Positions 25,775 to 34,176 of a stretch of 64,000 nucleotides of DNA are shown here, piece by piece. The stretch is from NCBI GenBank assembly GCA_964397305.1, contig CAYNIP010000002.1:148503-212502 (forward strand), given 5' to 3'. Every line of letters begins with the position of its first letter. The first letter of the stretch is position 1. The position numbers were made by a program, and so were the translations under genes. Below the pieces are notes generated by a model. That model had not been told where the DNA came from and searched no databases. It saw only the letters and a program-made list of their open reading frames with translations. This stretch comes from JAAUTY01 sp964397305. GTDB taxonomy: Bacteria; Cyanobacteriota; Cyanobacteriia; Cyanobacteriales; Spirulinaceae.

Positions 25775-26683
25775 TCAGTCTAGAGAACGGTGCGGGCGGA
25801 TGAATACAATTCCATAAAACAAGACCGTCAGGACCAGCAGCGCGACCAGTCCCCAGAGCGGATCGGCGCTGTCACTGAGGACCAGGGCCGGCGACGGCAA
25901 GGCCGAGTCTCGGGTGTTGAACAAGGCGACGATCGCCAAGTTATTGCCTGCATGAACCCCGAGGGCCAGCTCCAGGCCGTGATCCCGGAGGGTGATCAGG
26001 CTCAAGAAAACCCCCAGGCTGAAGTAGCTCAGGGCCATCAAGACCCCGCTGCGGCCCATCTCCGGATTGCCGAGGTGGGGAACCAGAAACACCAAGCTCG
26101 AGGCCAGGATCAAGAGCCAGCGCTGGCGGGTGCAGAGGCTGAACCCTTGGAGCAAGTAGCCCCGGATGAACAATTCTTCCGCCGAGGTCTGGATCGGGGT
26201 CAGGATCAGGGCGACCAGGACAAAGGGGAGCCACTGGCCGGGGTGGAACTGGAACTGATAGCTGCCCGGATGCAGGAGGAGGCTCCCCAGGTTCAAGCCA
26301 CTGAGGAGCAGCACCCAGAGGCCGCCGCCGAGGGCGACGCGCCGCCACCGGAGTGGGGGCCGGGCCCGAATCAGCGATCGGAACGGCCGCTGGTGAATGC
26401 GAGTGACCGCGAGCCAGAGGGCTAGCAGGGTGAGCCCAAACCCCAGGTTGGTCGCGACAAACAACAGGAGCGAGGGACCCTGGCTCTGGCTCTGGCTCTC
26501 CCCCATCAACTCCTGCCAGAGGCTCTCAGGGACGAAGCCGAGGATAGCGGCCAGGGCGAGCACCAGGATCACGCCCAGGGAGCTGCCGAACCAAGTACCG
26601 AGCACTAGGAGCAGGCTGAGCAGGTAGCGCCAGCCGTGGTTTTGGCCTTGGTAAACGGCGTCGAGAAAGTGGGGGCTTGTCAT
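25775..26683 (-). CDS. CPBP-family intramembrane metalloprotease
   Basis: About 302 residues and seven or eight hydrophobic helices. The CPBP (CAAX prenyl protease 2/Rce1-like) motifs are visible: EELFIRGYLLQG (EExxxR, about residues 166-178), FLVPHLGNPEM (second-motif His) and HAGNNLAIV (third motif). These are membrane proteases or, in bacteria, sometimes bacteriocin-immunity and scaffold proteins. Start at the ATG 26683 (an in-frame GTG lies one codon upstream). It follows the GIY-YIG gene by only seven bases, so the two are probably translated from one message. Confidence 0.88.
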   Translation of the reverse strand: MTSPHFLDAVYQGQNHGWRYLLSLLLVLGTWFGSSLGVILVLALAAILGFVPESLWQELMGESQSQSQGPSLLLFVATNLGFGLTLLALWLAVTRIHQRPFRSLIRARPPLRWRRVALGGGLWVLLLSGLNLGSLLLHPGSYQFQFHPGQWLPFVLVALILTPIQTSAEELFIRGYLLQGFSLCTRQRWLLILASSLVFLVPHLGNPEMGRSGVLMALSYFSLGVFLSLITLRDHGLELALGVHAGNNLAIVALFNTRDSALPSPALVLSDSADPLWGLVALLVLTVLFYGIVFIRPHRSLD

Positions 26684-26690
26684 CACAGCG

Positions 26691-27230
26691 TTAGAGTTTC
26701 AGATCGAGGAGGCCTTGCTCCTTGAGCTTTGGGTTAAAGCGCAATTCCATCGTGACCCCGCGCGATCGCAGGGCCTGCACCCGTTCTGCCTCCACCCGTC
26801 GGGCGATCGCCTTCAGGAGTTTGCCCCGCTCGAGGTCATCACTGGCCGCGTAGCGGGCCTGCTCCTCGGCGGTCATCGCTGGCTTGACATCGATGGGATC
26901 GCGCCAGGCCGCGGCCTGGGCCCCATGGCCGGGGGGCAGGCCGCCAGATTCCGCCAGCCAGTCGGCCTGGAGCTGCTCGAGGACGGAGCGACTGGGCCGC
27001 TCGAGGCAATGCACCTTAAGCCAGTGACAGGCCTGGGGCTGACGCACGAGGTGCTGGGTCAGACTGAGGGCGACATCGCGGGAGTAGGCCACCAATTGCA
27101 GGGCCTGGGCCGCGTCGAAAATCGCGTAGAGGCCAATTTTGCCCCGGAGGTGCGGGGCAATGGTTCCATCGACCACTAAGGGCTGGAAGTCGAGGTCCCA
27201 GAGGCGCGGGGAAGATGCGGGCATCACCAT
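26691..27230 (-). CDS. GIY-YIG nuclease-fold protein
   Basis: About 179 residues. The N-terminal part reads as a GIY-YIG domain: GKIGLYAIFDAAQALQLVAYSRDVALSLTQHL (about residues 31-62), where GLYAIFD and LVAYSRD stand for the GIY and YIG strands and Arg for the catalytic arginine; a further Glu lies in VHCLERPSR. The C-terminal half is charged and helical (EEQARYAASDDLERGKLL...KAIARRVEAER). Similar proteins occur across cyanobacteria and in plant plastids; no role is established that I can name. Start is uncertain among TTG 27233, ATG 27230 and ATG 27224. It forms an operon with the downstream CPBP protease gene. Confidence 0.75.
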   Translation of the reverse strand: MVMPASSPRLWDLDFQPLVVDGTIAPHLRGKIGLYAIFDAAQALQLVAYSRDVALSLTQHLVRQPQACHWLKVHCLERPSRSVLEQLQADWLAESGGLPPGHGAQAAAWRDPIDVKPAMTAEEQARYAASDDLERGKLLKAIARRVEAERVQALRSRGVTMELRFNPKLKEQGLLDLKL

Positions 27231-27276
27231 CAAGATTTCACTGTTGCCATCCTACCCGGAGCGGTGGCGATCGCCC

Positions 27277-27612
27277 TCAGCGGTGAGTATTGCGGGCAAT
27301 CGCGTTGTAAGCCTCGTGGGACAGCAGTCGCTGCGGGATGATCTGCTGATCGCGTTGATCGCACAGCAAACGATAGCGGCGACCGATGGAGAACCGAATT
27401 TGCTGGCGATCGTGGCGGAATCGCCGGCCCCCCAGGCCGTGATAGGCTGCCCCCTGGGCCAACTGGTGAGCGGTATGGCAGGCACGGCGGATGATCGGCT
27501 GGGGCAGGCCGCGGAGGTCGAGGCGGGCCAGGGGGCAAGCGGGGCGGTGGGCGCAGGCTTGGTGACAGCCGCGCGGGCGTTGCGGAGACCGAGAGGAGGC
27601 GTGGCCACTCAT
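27277..27612 (-). CDS. Conserved-looking hypothetical protein
   Basis: About 111 residues, not assigned. Three frames are open on this strand here; this one has protein-like composition: a Cys/His-containing N-terminal part (CHQACAHRPACPLARLDLRG, which could bind a metal), IIRRACHTAHQLAQGAAYHG and the C-terminal RRYRLLCDQRDQQIIPQ then SHEAYNAIARNTHR. The other two frames are Pro/Ser/Arg-biased shadows. It lies 46 bp upstream of the GIY-YIG gene on the same strand and may share its message. Start is the ATG at 27612 (a GTG lies two codons upstream). Confidence 0.65.
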   Translation of the reverse strand: MSGHASSRSPQRPRGCHQACAHRPACPLARLDLRGLPQPIIRRACHTAHQLAQGAAYHGLGGRRFRHDRQQIRFSIGRRYRLLCDQRDQQIIPQRLLSHEAYNAIARNTHR

Positions 27613-27905
27613 AGACACCGGGGAAATGGGATACCCTTAATCCCCAACCGGGAACCCTAGCAATTCTGACCCCCTCAGGGGGCGATCGCCGCCCCATCGG
27701 TTCGGTTTCTCCCCCGGGGAGGCGACCAATCTCAGGATTGACCCAACGACTCCTCCCGGTGGTTCACCGCGATCCGGCCACGGATATTATATGCTTGAGG
27801 AAAACTAGCCCCGACCGTCCCTGCTGTCCCACCCGAGGCTCGCAATCCATCGTGAGGCTACACCACACTCCCGCCGACTCCCCCCTGTTGCCGCTGAGTC
27901 CTGAG

Positions 27906-28691
27906 ATGCCTGCTGAGCCGGTTTCCCAGCAGTCGGTGATCGCCCAAGCGGTCGCCCTGCTCGATCACTATGCCTTCGATACGGGGCGGCTCCCCTGTAC
28001 CGAGGTCGCCCGCCAATGGCTGGAGCGGTATGAACCGGCCTGGATACGGGCCGCCGCGATTGAAGCCCTCTACCTCGGTCGCTACAAAGCGGTTTCAGTG
28101 GCCCAGATTTTGGAGATTTGGCAGCGGCGGGGCCAGCCGACTCCCCACTTCAACGGCGACTTTGAGCGCCTGATCTGCCGTAAATTACCAGACTATTTCG
28201 CCGCGCCAGGTGATGCCTTGGATCTGGCCCTGGATCTGGGGCTCACCCTCGACCCGAGGGCTCGTGCCGCCAGCTCCTCCTCCCTTCTCGACCCTCGGGC
28301 CCTGCCCCTGGCCTCGCGATCGCCCCAAGCCGTACCCACCGCCGAGCGGAGCCCCGACCCCGCCCGCTCCTTACTCGTGGTTCCAGCCCGCTCCACCACC
28401 GCTCTTCACAACGCCGACCCCTTCCGGAGCCCCATTCGGATCTACAGCCCACCGGTGGATACCTCGGAGTTTTACGCCCGCCTCTGTCGCTTTTTGGCCC
28501 GCTCCCTCGCTTTGACGCCACCGGCTCTGCCCTCGGAACGGCCAGAGGAGTGGGTGCTGGAGCTGGGCATGTGGCACCTAGAACTGGACGAGGGGACCGA
28601 GGCATCGCCGCAAGGGTCCGAGACCCCTGGGACCTCCGAACCACCCCCAGAGCCTGAATCGACAGCGGCGGAGCCATGCGACTGTACCTAA
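27906..28691 (+). CDS. Cyanobacterial hypothetical protein with disordered middle
   Basis: About 261 residues from the ATG at 27906 (MPAEPVSQQSVIAQAVALLD); the frame is open from 27738, but that part is not protein-like. The N-terminal 100 residues form a helical domain (RQWLERYEPAWIRAAAIEAL then YLGRYKAVSVAQILEIWQRR and HFNGDFERLICRKLP) that looks conserved and DnaD-like; then a Ser/Pro/Arg-rich spacer (about 110-180), a short C-terminal helical block (SEFYARLCRFLARSLALTPP) and an acidic tail. Function unknown. Its end overlaps the sixA start by 16 bases. Confidence 0.7.
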   Translation: MPAEPVSQQSVIAQAVALLDHYAFDTGRLPCTEVARQWLERYEPAWIRAAAIEALYLGRYKAVSVAQILEIWQRRGQPTPHFNGDFERLICRKLPDYFAAPGDALDLALDLGLTLDPRARAASSSSLLDPRALPLASRSPQAVPTAERSPDPARSLLVVPARSTTALHNADPFRSPIRIYSPPVDTSEFYARLCRFLARSLALTPPALPSERPEEWVLELGMWHLELDEGTEASPQGSETPGTSEPPPEPESTAAEPCDCT

Positions 28692-29158
28692 TTCGTCACG
28701 GCCTTGCCGGTGAGCGCGAGGATTACGCCACCGATGCCGAACGGCCCCTCACGGAGGTCGGCCGGAAGAAGACCCGCCAGGTCGCCGAGCGGCTGCTTGC
28801 CTGCGATCTGCGCCTAGAGCTGGTCTTGACCAGCCCCTTAGTACGGGCCTACCAGACAGCAGATATTCTCCAAGCTGTGGGGGTCGCCACCCAGGTGCTG
28901 GAGTTTGCGCCCTTGGCTCCGGGGGGAGAGCTGTCGGCTTGGTTGGCGTGGCACGATCACCACCCCATCGATCCTGTAGCCATAGTCGGCCACCAACCCG
29001 ACCTCGGGATCTGGGCCGAGCAACTCGTCTGGGGTCGGTCCGCGGAAAAGCTAGTGGTGAAAAAAGCTGGCTTGATTGGGGTTGAGCTGCCGGAGCAGGG
29101 CTCGCCCCTGGGTCGCAGTGAGCTGTTTTTGCTCACAGCACCCCGCTGGCTACTGTAG
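28676..29158 (+). CDS. sixA: Phosphohistidine phosphatase SixA
   Basis: 160 residues, short histidine-phosphatase superfamily. The catalytic RHG motif is LYLIRHGLAGERED (Arg7-His8-Gly9), with TSPLVRAYQTADIL (second arginine) and AIVGHQPDLGIWAEQL (second histidine). SixA dephosphorylates phosphohistidine, classically on phosphotransfer proteins. It overlaps the preceding hypothetical gene by 16 bases and converges with a universal stress protein gene (26-base overlap of the coding ends). Confidence 0.92.
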   Translation: MRLYLIRHGLAGEREDYATDAERPLTEVGRKKTRQVAERLLACDLRLELVLTSPLVRAYQTADILQAVGVATQVLEFAPLAPGGELSAWLAWHDHHPIDPVAIVGHQPDLGIWAEQLVWGRSAEKLVVKKAGLIGVELPEQGSPLGRSELFLLTAPRWLL

Positions 29159-30116
29159 GCTTTGCGTCCTCGCGGGCCTGGGCAATCCAGGTCGCGCAGG
29201 GGGCATGGTGCATAACATAGTTGCTGGTACTGCCGAGCAACCATTCATCCCAGCCCGAGCGCCCCCGACGGCCCATCAGAATCAAGGTCGCGCCCCAGTC
29301 CCGAGCACAGTCGCAAACACTGAAGCCCGCCCCACCGATACGCAGCTCCCAAGCGGCTTCCACCCCCACGGCGATCGCCCGCTGGCTGTAGCCCTCAAGC
29401 CAAGCCTGGTCCTCACGGCCCGCCGTCTCCAGGCCCTGGTAGAAGCTCTGAGACTGCTGCACCAGCTCCTCACTATAAACCTCGCCGAAATACTCGAGGC
29501 GCTCTTCCACGGGCTGGCAATGGAAGAATAACAAGCGAGCCGGCTGGGACTGAGCCAAAGCCAGCGCTTGCTGAAACAAGGCTTCGGCCCTCGGAGCCCG
29601 ATCCAGGGCGACTAAAATCTTCGCCACCGGCTCCAAGGGAGACTGGGACCCCTGGACGACCAAAACGGAGCAGCGAGCCCGGTGAACGATGTAGTTGCTC
29701 ACACTGCCCAAGAGCAGCTCGGCCAAACCCACACGGCCCCGCCGTCCCATCACGATCAGGTCAGGAGAGCAGCGGCGAGCTGCCTCCAGGAGGCCCTGAC
29801 TCGGCTCACCAATTTTCCAGTCCCAAGCCGCCTCGACCCCGGCCTGCTGGGCGCGATCGCTATAGGCTGCCAGCCACTGGCAAGTTTTTGCCTGCTGTTG
29901 CTCGATCTGGTCCTGAAGCGAGCGCGAAAAGTTGACCAAATCCTGCCCATAGAGGTCACTATAGGAACCCACCGTCAGATCCTGCGCGTCAAACGGCAGG
30001 CAGTGAAAGAGGTCCAAGCTAGCGGCCTGGTGCTGGGCAAGCTGGAGGGCCGTAGTGAAGACGGCTTCTTGCTGCTCCGACCCATCAAGGGCGACTAAAA
30101 ACTTCTGCTGGCTCAT
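29133..30116 (-). CDS. Tandem universal stress protein (two UspA domains)
   Basis: 327 residues from the ATG at 30116 (MSQQKFLVALDGSEQQ), with GGAGG nine bases upstream; the frame is open further up but without Usp sequence. Each half is a UspA domain: LVALDGSEQQ ... LIVMGRRGRVGLAELLLGSVSNYIV and ILVALDRAPRAEA ... LILMGRRGRSGWDEWLLGSTSNYVM. Both keep the G-x2-G-x9-G-(S/T) ATP-binding loop. Tandem Usp proteins are cytoplasmic and stress-linked; the precise role is unknown. Confidence 0.93.
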   Translation of the reverse strand: MSQQKFLVALDGSEQQEAVFTTALQLAQHQAASLDLFHCLPFDAQDLTVGSYSDLYGQDLVNFSRSLQDQIEQQQAKTCQWLAAYSDRAQQAGVEAAWDWKIGEPSQGLLEAARRCSPDLIVMGRRGRVGLAELLLGSVSNYIVHRARCSVLVVQGSQSPLEPVAKILVALDRAPRAEALFQQALALAQSQPARLLFFHCQPVEERLEYFGEVYSEELVQQSQSFYQGLETAGREDQAWLEGYSQRAIAVGVEAAWELRIGGAGFSVCDCARDWGATLILMGRRGRSGWDEWLLGSTSNYVMHHAPCATWIAQAREDAKPTVASGVL

Positions 30117-30473
30117 CTCCTGAATCCTCCGGCTAGCGATCGCATTCCAGGCCGTCGGCCGTCGCCACGGCTCTCCCTCTATCCTCACACCAAAGCCCTA
30201 GCCAAGCCATTACAAACTGCGAAGCTGTGCAAGCAGGGATTCTCGGTTTAGCAGCCCTTCCCGCCCAATCCCGCTCCTAAGCTTGGGAGCGGGACTTCTA
30301 GCTCCCCTACTCCCAGCCTTGGGAGCAGGGGCTTGGAGGCTATAAACGCACAGGAACTTCTCGCAGCGGGTCCACCCTCAGCAACGGTTAGGGTGCGAAC
30401 ATTGTGCTACAGGACAGGTGCTGCGGGACAGCGACACAGCTTTTGGGGCATCACGCTGGGGGAGCCCCTATCG
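30117..30473. other. Intergenic region with hairpin repeat
   Basis: No gene is seen. A pair of related hairpin blocks lies at about 30268-30332: CGCTCCTAAGCTTGGGAGCG and CTACTCCCAGCCTTGGGAGCAGGG, the same type as near 7.9, 36.5, 58.2 and 63.9 kb. The rest is unique sequence between two minus-strand genes. Confidence 0.55.
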
Positions 30474-31190
30474 TCAATACGACGCCGCCTGCGACCCGGC
30501 CGGCTGCTCCGTGAAGCGCGAAGTTGCTGGCGGGAGTGAGGCCGGGGGATGCTCTAGGGCTGGCTCATACCAGATTTGGCGATAGATCAGTTCCAGCTCG
30601 CTGCCAACCTCTGAGAAATAGTCAATCTGTCGCGATTGCAACGTCACCAGTGTGCGGAACACCAGCAGCGCACCAATCGCCACCATCATCCCCGCTGCTG
30701 TCGTGATCAAGGCTTCCCCGATCCCCGCCGCAGCCTGGGAGGCTTCAGCACTCGTGCCGCCGCCACCAATATTGAGGTTGTTGAAGGTGGTGATGAGACC
30801 CGTCACGGTTCCCAACAGTCCCAGCAAGGGAGCCACTGCCACCACGGTTTCCAAGAACTTATCCCCTTTCCGCATTTTAACAAACTCCTTATCTGCCGCT
30901 GCTTCCATCGCCAGCCGGAAGGTCTCGGGCGGGGGCTGCTTCAGTTGCAGCGGCGCGAGGAGAAAGCGCCCGATGGGCAAAAAGGCCGCAAACTCTGCGA
31001 TCTCTTGCGCTTTCGCGAGGTCATAGCGCGCCGCATCCAAGACATCGTGAACAATCTTGTCCTCCTGCGACAGCAGACGAATCCAGAACCAGGCACGGTC
31101 TAGCGCATTGGTCAGGGTGAGAACCGATAAAGCCAAAAGGGGCCACATTACGGGCCCGCCGCTGAGAAAGAGGCTGTAGAGGCGAGTCAT
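30474..31190 (-). CDS. MotA/TolQ/ExbB proton-channel family protein
   Basis: 238 residues. Three membrane helices and the family core: GPVMWPLLALSVLTLTNALDRAW (first helix), then KGDKFLETVVAVAPLLGLLGTVTGLITTFNNL (second helix with the AP.LGLLGTV signature, about residues 108-138) and GIGEALITTAAGMMVAIGALLVF (third). ExbB/TolQ subunits form proton-driven motors with ExbD/TolR, powering TonB-dependent uptake or envelope functions. No ExbD or TonB gene adjoins it, so its partner lies elsewhere or it acts with a distant ExbD. The C-terminal tail is Pro/Ser-rich. Confidence 0.9.
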   Translation of the reverse strand: MTRLYSLFLSGGPVMWPLLALSVLTLTNALDRAWFWIRLLSQEDKIVHDVLDAARYDLAKAQEIAEFAAFLPIGRFLLAPLQLKQPPPETFRLAMEAAADKEFVKMRKGDKFLETVVAVAPLLGLLGTVTGLITTFNNLNIGGGGTSAEASQAAAGIGEALITTAAGMMVAIGALLVFRTLVTLQSRQIDYFSEVGSELELIYRQIWYEPALEHPPASLPPATSRFTEQPAGSQAASY

Positions 31191-31813
31191 AGGGGCTTAG
31201 CAAAATCGACTATGTCTGCAATCCAGTCCATCGTCCAACTTGGCGATTAAGGCAGCGTTAAGGAATGTTGGCTGCTAGCTCGGCTTTATCCCACCCAGCG
31301 TGGTCAGCATCAGTGTAGCACGGACTCCCACCTTCGTAGAGGCTATGAACGGAGGGCCTGAGGCCGGTTCTCGGCACGGAGACTGCTGTTCTAAGTCGCC
31401 AGTCTAAGCCTAGGGCCAGCGCTCGACTCTATCGATAGCTTGGCTGAGAAGAATTTGGTTAGGATCCCTCTCAATCCTAGGTTGAGTTGTAGTGAGCTTC
31501 CATCGAGGGCGATGAACTTAAAAGCCCCTCTTTTATCAAGGGAGGGGCTTCTGGCTCTCCCTCTCGCGCCAGGAAAAGAGGCAGGGAGATAAGGGCTTAG
31601 AAGCAGCACTAGCATCACTAGGATGCACTGGTGTAACTCACGTGCGAGAGAAACGTTGTTAAGCCCCGCGAAACCCAAGAATGGCAAAGGGAATGCTGGG
31701 TTTCTTACCATCAACCCAGCCTATGAATTTTCAGGGTTTTAACTGTTGTGTCGGGGCGTCAGGGCTCCTAGCCCATGCCAATATCTGCACTACTCATGAC
31801 CGACCTTAGAACC
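31191..31813. other. Gene-free region with hairpins
   Basis: About 620 bp with no convincing frame. It contains a GAAACCCA ... TGGGTTTC inverted repeat (31670-31677 with 31697-31704), and a hairpin-type block AAGCCCCTCTTTTATCAAGG then GAGGGGCTTC (about 31520-31551) related to the dispersed repeats. The remainder is A+T-richer unique sequence downstream of the mop gene. Confidence 0.55.
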
Positions 31814-32023
31814 CTACTCCACTGCCAAGATGATATTGGAGGCTTTGACGAGGGCAGAGACTTCTTTTCCGACCGCCAACTCGAGGCGGTCGCTCGAGGC
31901 TTTAGTGATCACTGAGACTACTTCAACTCCAGGAGCAACTTCGATAATAACTTCTGCATTGACGGCACCTACCACCAACGATTTGATTGTCCCTTTCAAG
32001 ACATTACGAGAACTGTACTTCAT
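31814..32023 (-). CDS. mop: Mop-type molybdopterin/molybdate-binding protein (molbindin)
   Basis: 69 residues, a single Mop/TOBE domain: SSRNVLKGTIKSLVVGAVNA then EVIIEVAPGVEVVSVITKAS, a LELAVGKEVSALVKASNIIL end. Molbindins assemble as hexamers that store or buffer molybdate. The ATG at 32023 has AAGGA five bases upstream. It is 110 bp downstream of modBC on the same strand, and the ModC part of that protein lacks a recognisable Mop domain, so this separate domain may supply the binding function. Confidence in family is high. Confidence 0.92.
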   Translation of the reverse strand: MKYSSRNVLKGTIKSLVVGAVNAEVIIEVAPGVEVVSVITKASSDRLELAVGKEVSALVKASNIILAVE

Positions 32024-32133
32024 AGAATCCTTGTCACTAATTCAATTTTGTAGCCTAGATATCAGGATATTCGATTTTGCATCAAAAAAATGTATTTTCC
32101 ACTACCAATAGCATAACAATTGGCTTGATGGTT

Positions 32134-34158
32134 CTATCGAGACATTACCATCAGACGCGCTGGGTTAAGATAAATATTCCAGGGAAAGGGGCGAGTTTTC
32201 AATGCTTCCCACTTCTCGCGATAGATTTCGGCTTGGAGATGATAATCCTGGGGCGATCGCGGCGGGCTATGAAGTTTGAGATAAAGGCTGACCCGGTGCT
32301 GAGTTTCAGTGATCGCCGCCAGCCAGCCCGGAAAGGTATTACTCAGCTCCGCCGTCGGCAGGATTTGGACATGATGAGCCCGTAGGCCGACGTAGTGTAG
32401 GTCGGGTGGTAGCGGCTGGCTAACCTCTAGAGAGCAGCCCCAATCTAAAGCTTCGATCGAACAGGTACAGATGGGACGAGCCCGGGTAATGTTTTTGCAT
32501 TCCGTGATCTGGGCTACTGCTAGAGTCGGTGGAGTGCGAAAAATCACTTCTTTAGGCCCCATGGCAAGAATCTGTCCCCCAGAAAGCACAGCCAGCTTTG
32601 GACAGAGACGGTAGGCTTCCTCTAGCTTGTGCGTGATGAATAGGGTAACGCCTTGGTATTGTGAGAGGACATCGACTAGCAGTTTTTCCACTTGACTGCG
32701 GAGGTGGGTATCGAGGGCCGAGAGGGGCTCATCAAGGAGCAAAATATCGGGCTGAATGGCGAGGGCCCGAGCGAGGGCCACCCGCTGCTGTTGTCCACCG
32801 GAGAGCTGGTAGGGATAGCGATCGCCCAAACCCGCTAAACCCATGCGATCAAGATAGTTCACGACTTCAGCTAAGCGCCAGCGCCGGGATCGCTTCTGCA
32901 TCCCAAAGGCGATATTTTGGGCCACCGTGAGATGGGGAAACAGGGCGTAGTTCTGAAATACTAGGCCGACCTTGCGATCGCGGCTAGGGAGATTAATCCG
33001 CCGATGGGCATCAAACAGTACTTGCCCATTCAAAATAATCTGTCCCCGTGTAGGTGTTTCTAAACCGGCAATGCAGCGCAGGGTCATGCTCTTGCCAGAG
33101 CCCGACGCTCCTAGCAGTCCCAGGGGCTGGCGATCCGCCTGGAAGTCTACCTGGAGGTGGAAGCCGGGAATTTGCTTCTCGATCTGTACATGGAGGGCCG
33201 CAGCTTCAGGGCGATGATGATCCGTTTCCTGAGCGTGCAGGGCGATCGCCACGGCCGCTGTTTTGGCCGCAACCCCCTCGGGCTCGAGGGGGGTTGCGGC
33301 TGGAGGTGATCCACCCGACCCCACTAAAACCAGCGGCTGGGCTGCCGAGGGGCGATCGCCCCCTAAATCAGGAATAGTAGAATCCATTTCTCCTGAAGGC
33401 GGCTCCCACGACCGTCGCCACAAACTCTCCCCAGTCCACCTGCGGAAATAGAGCCAATTAAACCAACGCTTCACCAGAGCATTGGTAAAAGCCGCCTTCT
33501 GAGCGGGTCGGCGGTTGCCATAGTTAATACCGGCAATCACAGCCAACGAAACTACCACCATCAAAAATACCCAAGCCAGAGCCACCCCCATCCGGCCCCC
33601 TTCCGCTGCAAAAAAGATGGCGATTGGAATCGTTTGCGTCACACCGGGAATGCTGCCCCCTACCATCAGAGTCGCGCCAAATTCTCCCAGCGCCCGTGCA
33701 AAGGCCAACACCGTCCCGGCCAACACCCCCGGCCACGCCAACGGCAACAAAAGCTGCCAGAAAATACACCATTCTGACGCCCCCAGGGTGCGAGCTGAGC
33801 CGAGCAGGGTCTGATCCACTTGCTCAAAGGCTCCTAGAACTGTTCGATACACTAAGGGAAAGGCAACCACCGTTGCTGCTAGCACTAAGGCAGTCCGCGT
33901 GAAGATAATCGTGATCCCCACGGAGTGCAGTAGTTGCCCGACCGGGCCATTTTTTCCGACTAGCAGTAGTAGCAAAAACCCCACAACGGTCGGGGGCAAA
34001 ACTAAGGGCAGGGTGAAGATACCATCGATGACGCCGCGAGCACGCCCTTGATAGCTCAGCATCCAACGCGCGACCCCGATCCCCAGCCCCGTGGCCAGTA
34101 GGGTCGCGACTAGGGCTGTATTGAGGGAAACCCAGAGGGGTGCAAGGTCTTCAGGCAT
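32134..34158 (-). CDS. modBC: Molybdate ABC transporter, fused permease-ATPase
   Basis: About 674 residues in one chain. The N-terminal permease (ModB, about 1-225) has five or six helices and the EAA loop GASEWCIFWQLLLPLAWPG; after a Pro/Ala-rich linker comes the ATPase (ModC, about 315-545) with Walker A LLGASGSGKS, Q-loop FQNYALFPHL, signature LSGGQQQR and Walker B ILLLDEPLSALD. A fused ModBC is the known cyanobacterial arrangement (Anabaena variabilis). The last 130 residues contain NTFPGWLAAITETQHR and YHLQAEIYREKWEAL and have no clear Mop/TOBE domain. Start: ATG 34158, with a GTG three codons upstream; it follows the TauE-like gene by 18 bp. The substrate could also be tungstate. Confidence 0.95.
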   Translation of the reverse strand: MPEDLAPLWVSLNTALVATLLATGLGIGVARWMLSYQGRARGVIDGIFTLPLVLPPTVVGFLLLLLVGKNGPVGQLLHSVGITIIFTRTALVLAATVVAFPLVYRTVLGAFEQVDQTLLGSARTLGASEWCIFWQLLLPLAWPGVLAGTVLAFARALGEFGATLMVGGSIPGVTQTIPIAIFFAAEGGRMGVALAWVFLMVVVSLAVIAGINYGNRRPAQKAAFTNALVKRWFNWLYFRRWTGESLWRRSWEPPSGEMDSTIPDLGGDRPSAAQPLVLVGSGGSPPAATPLEPEGVAAKTAAVAIALHAQETDHHRPEAAALHVQIEKQIPGFHLQVDFQADRQPLGLLGASGSGKSMTLRCIAGLETPTRGQIILNGQVLFDAHRRINLPSRDRKVGLVFQNYALFPHLTVAQNIAFGMQKRSRRWRLAEVVNYLDRMGLAGLGDRYPYQLSGGQQQRVALARALAIQPDILLLDEPLSALDTHLRSQVEKLLVDVLSQYQGVTLFITHKLEEAYRLCPKLAVLSGGQILAMGPKEVIFRTPPTLAVAQITECKNITRARPICTCSIEALDWGCSLEVSQPLPPDLHYVGLRAHHVQILPTAELSNTFPGWLAAITETQHRVSLYLKLHSPPRSPQDYHLQAEIYREKWEALKTRPFPWNIYLNPARLMVMSR

Positions 34159-34176
34159 GAGATTCACCAGACAGGA

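Noticed and set aside
31391..31714. 107-residue frame between the mop and exbB genes
   Set aside because: It spans hairpin repeats and reads like no protein family; no start signal.
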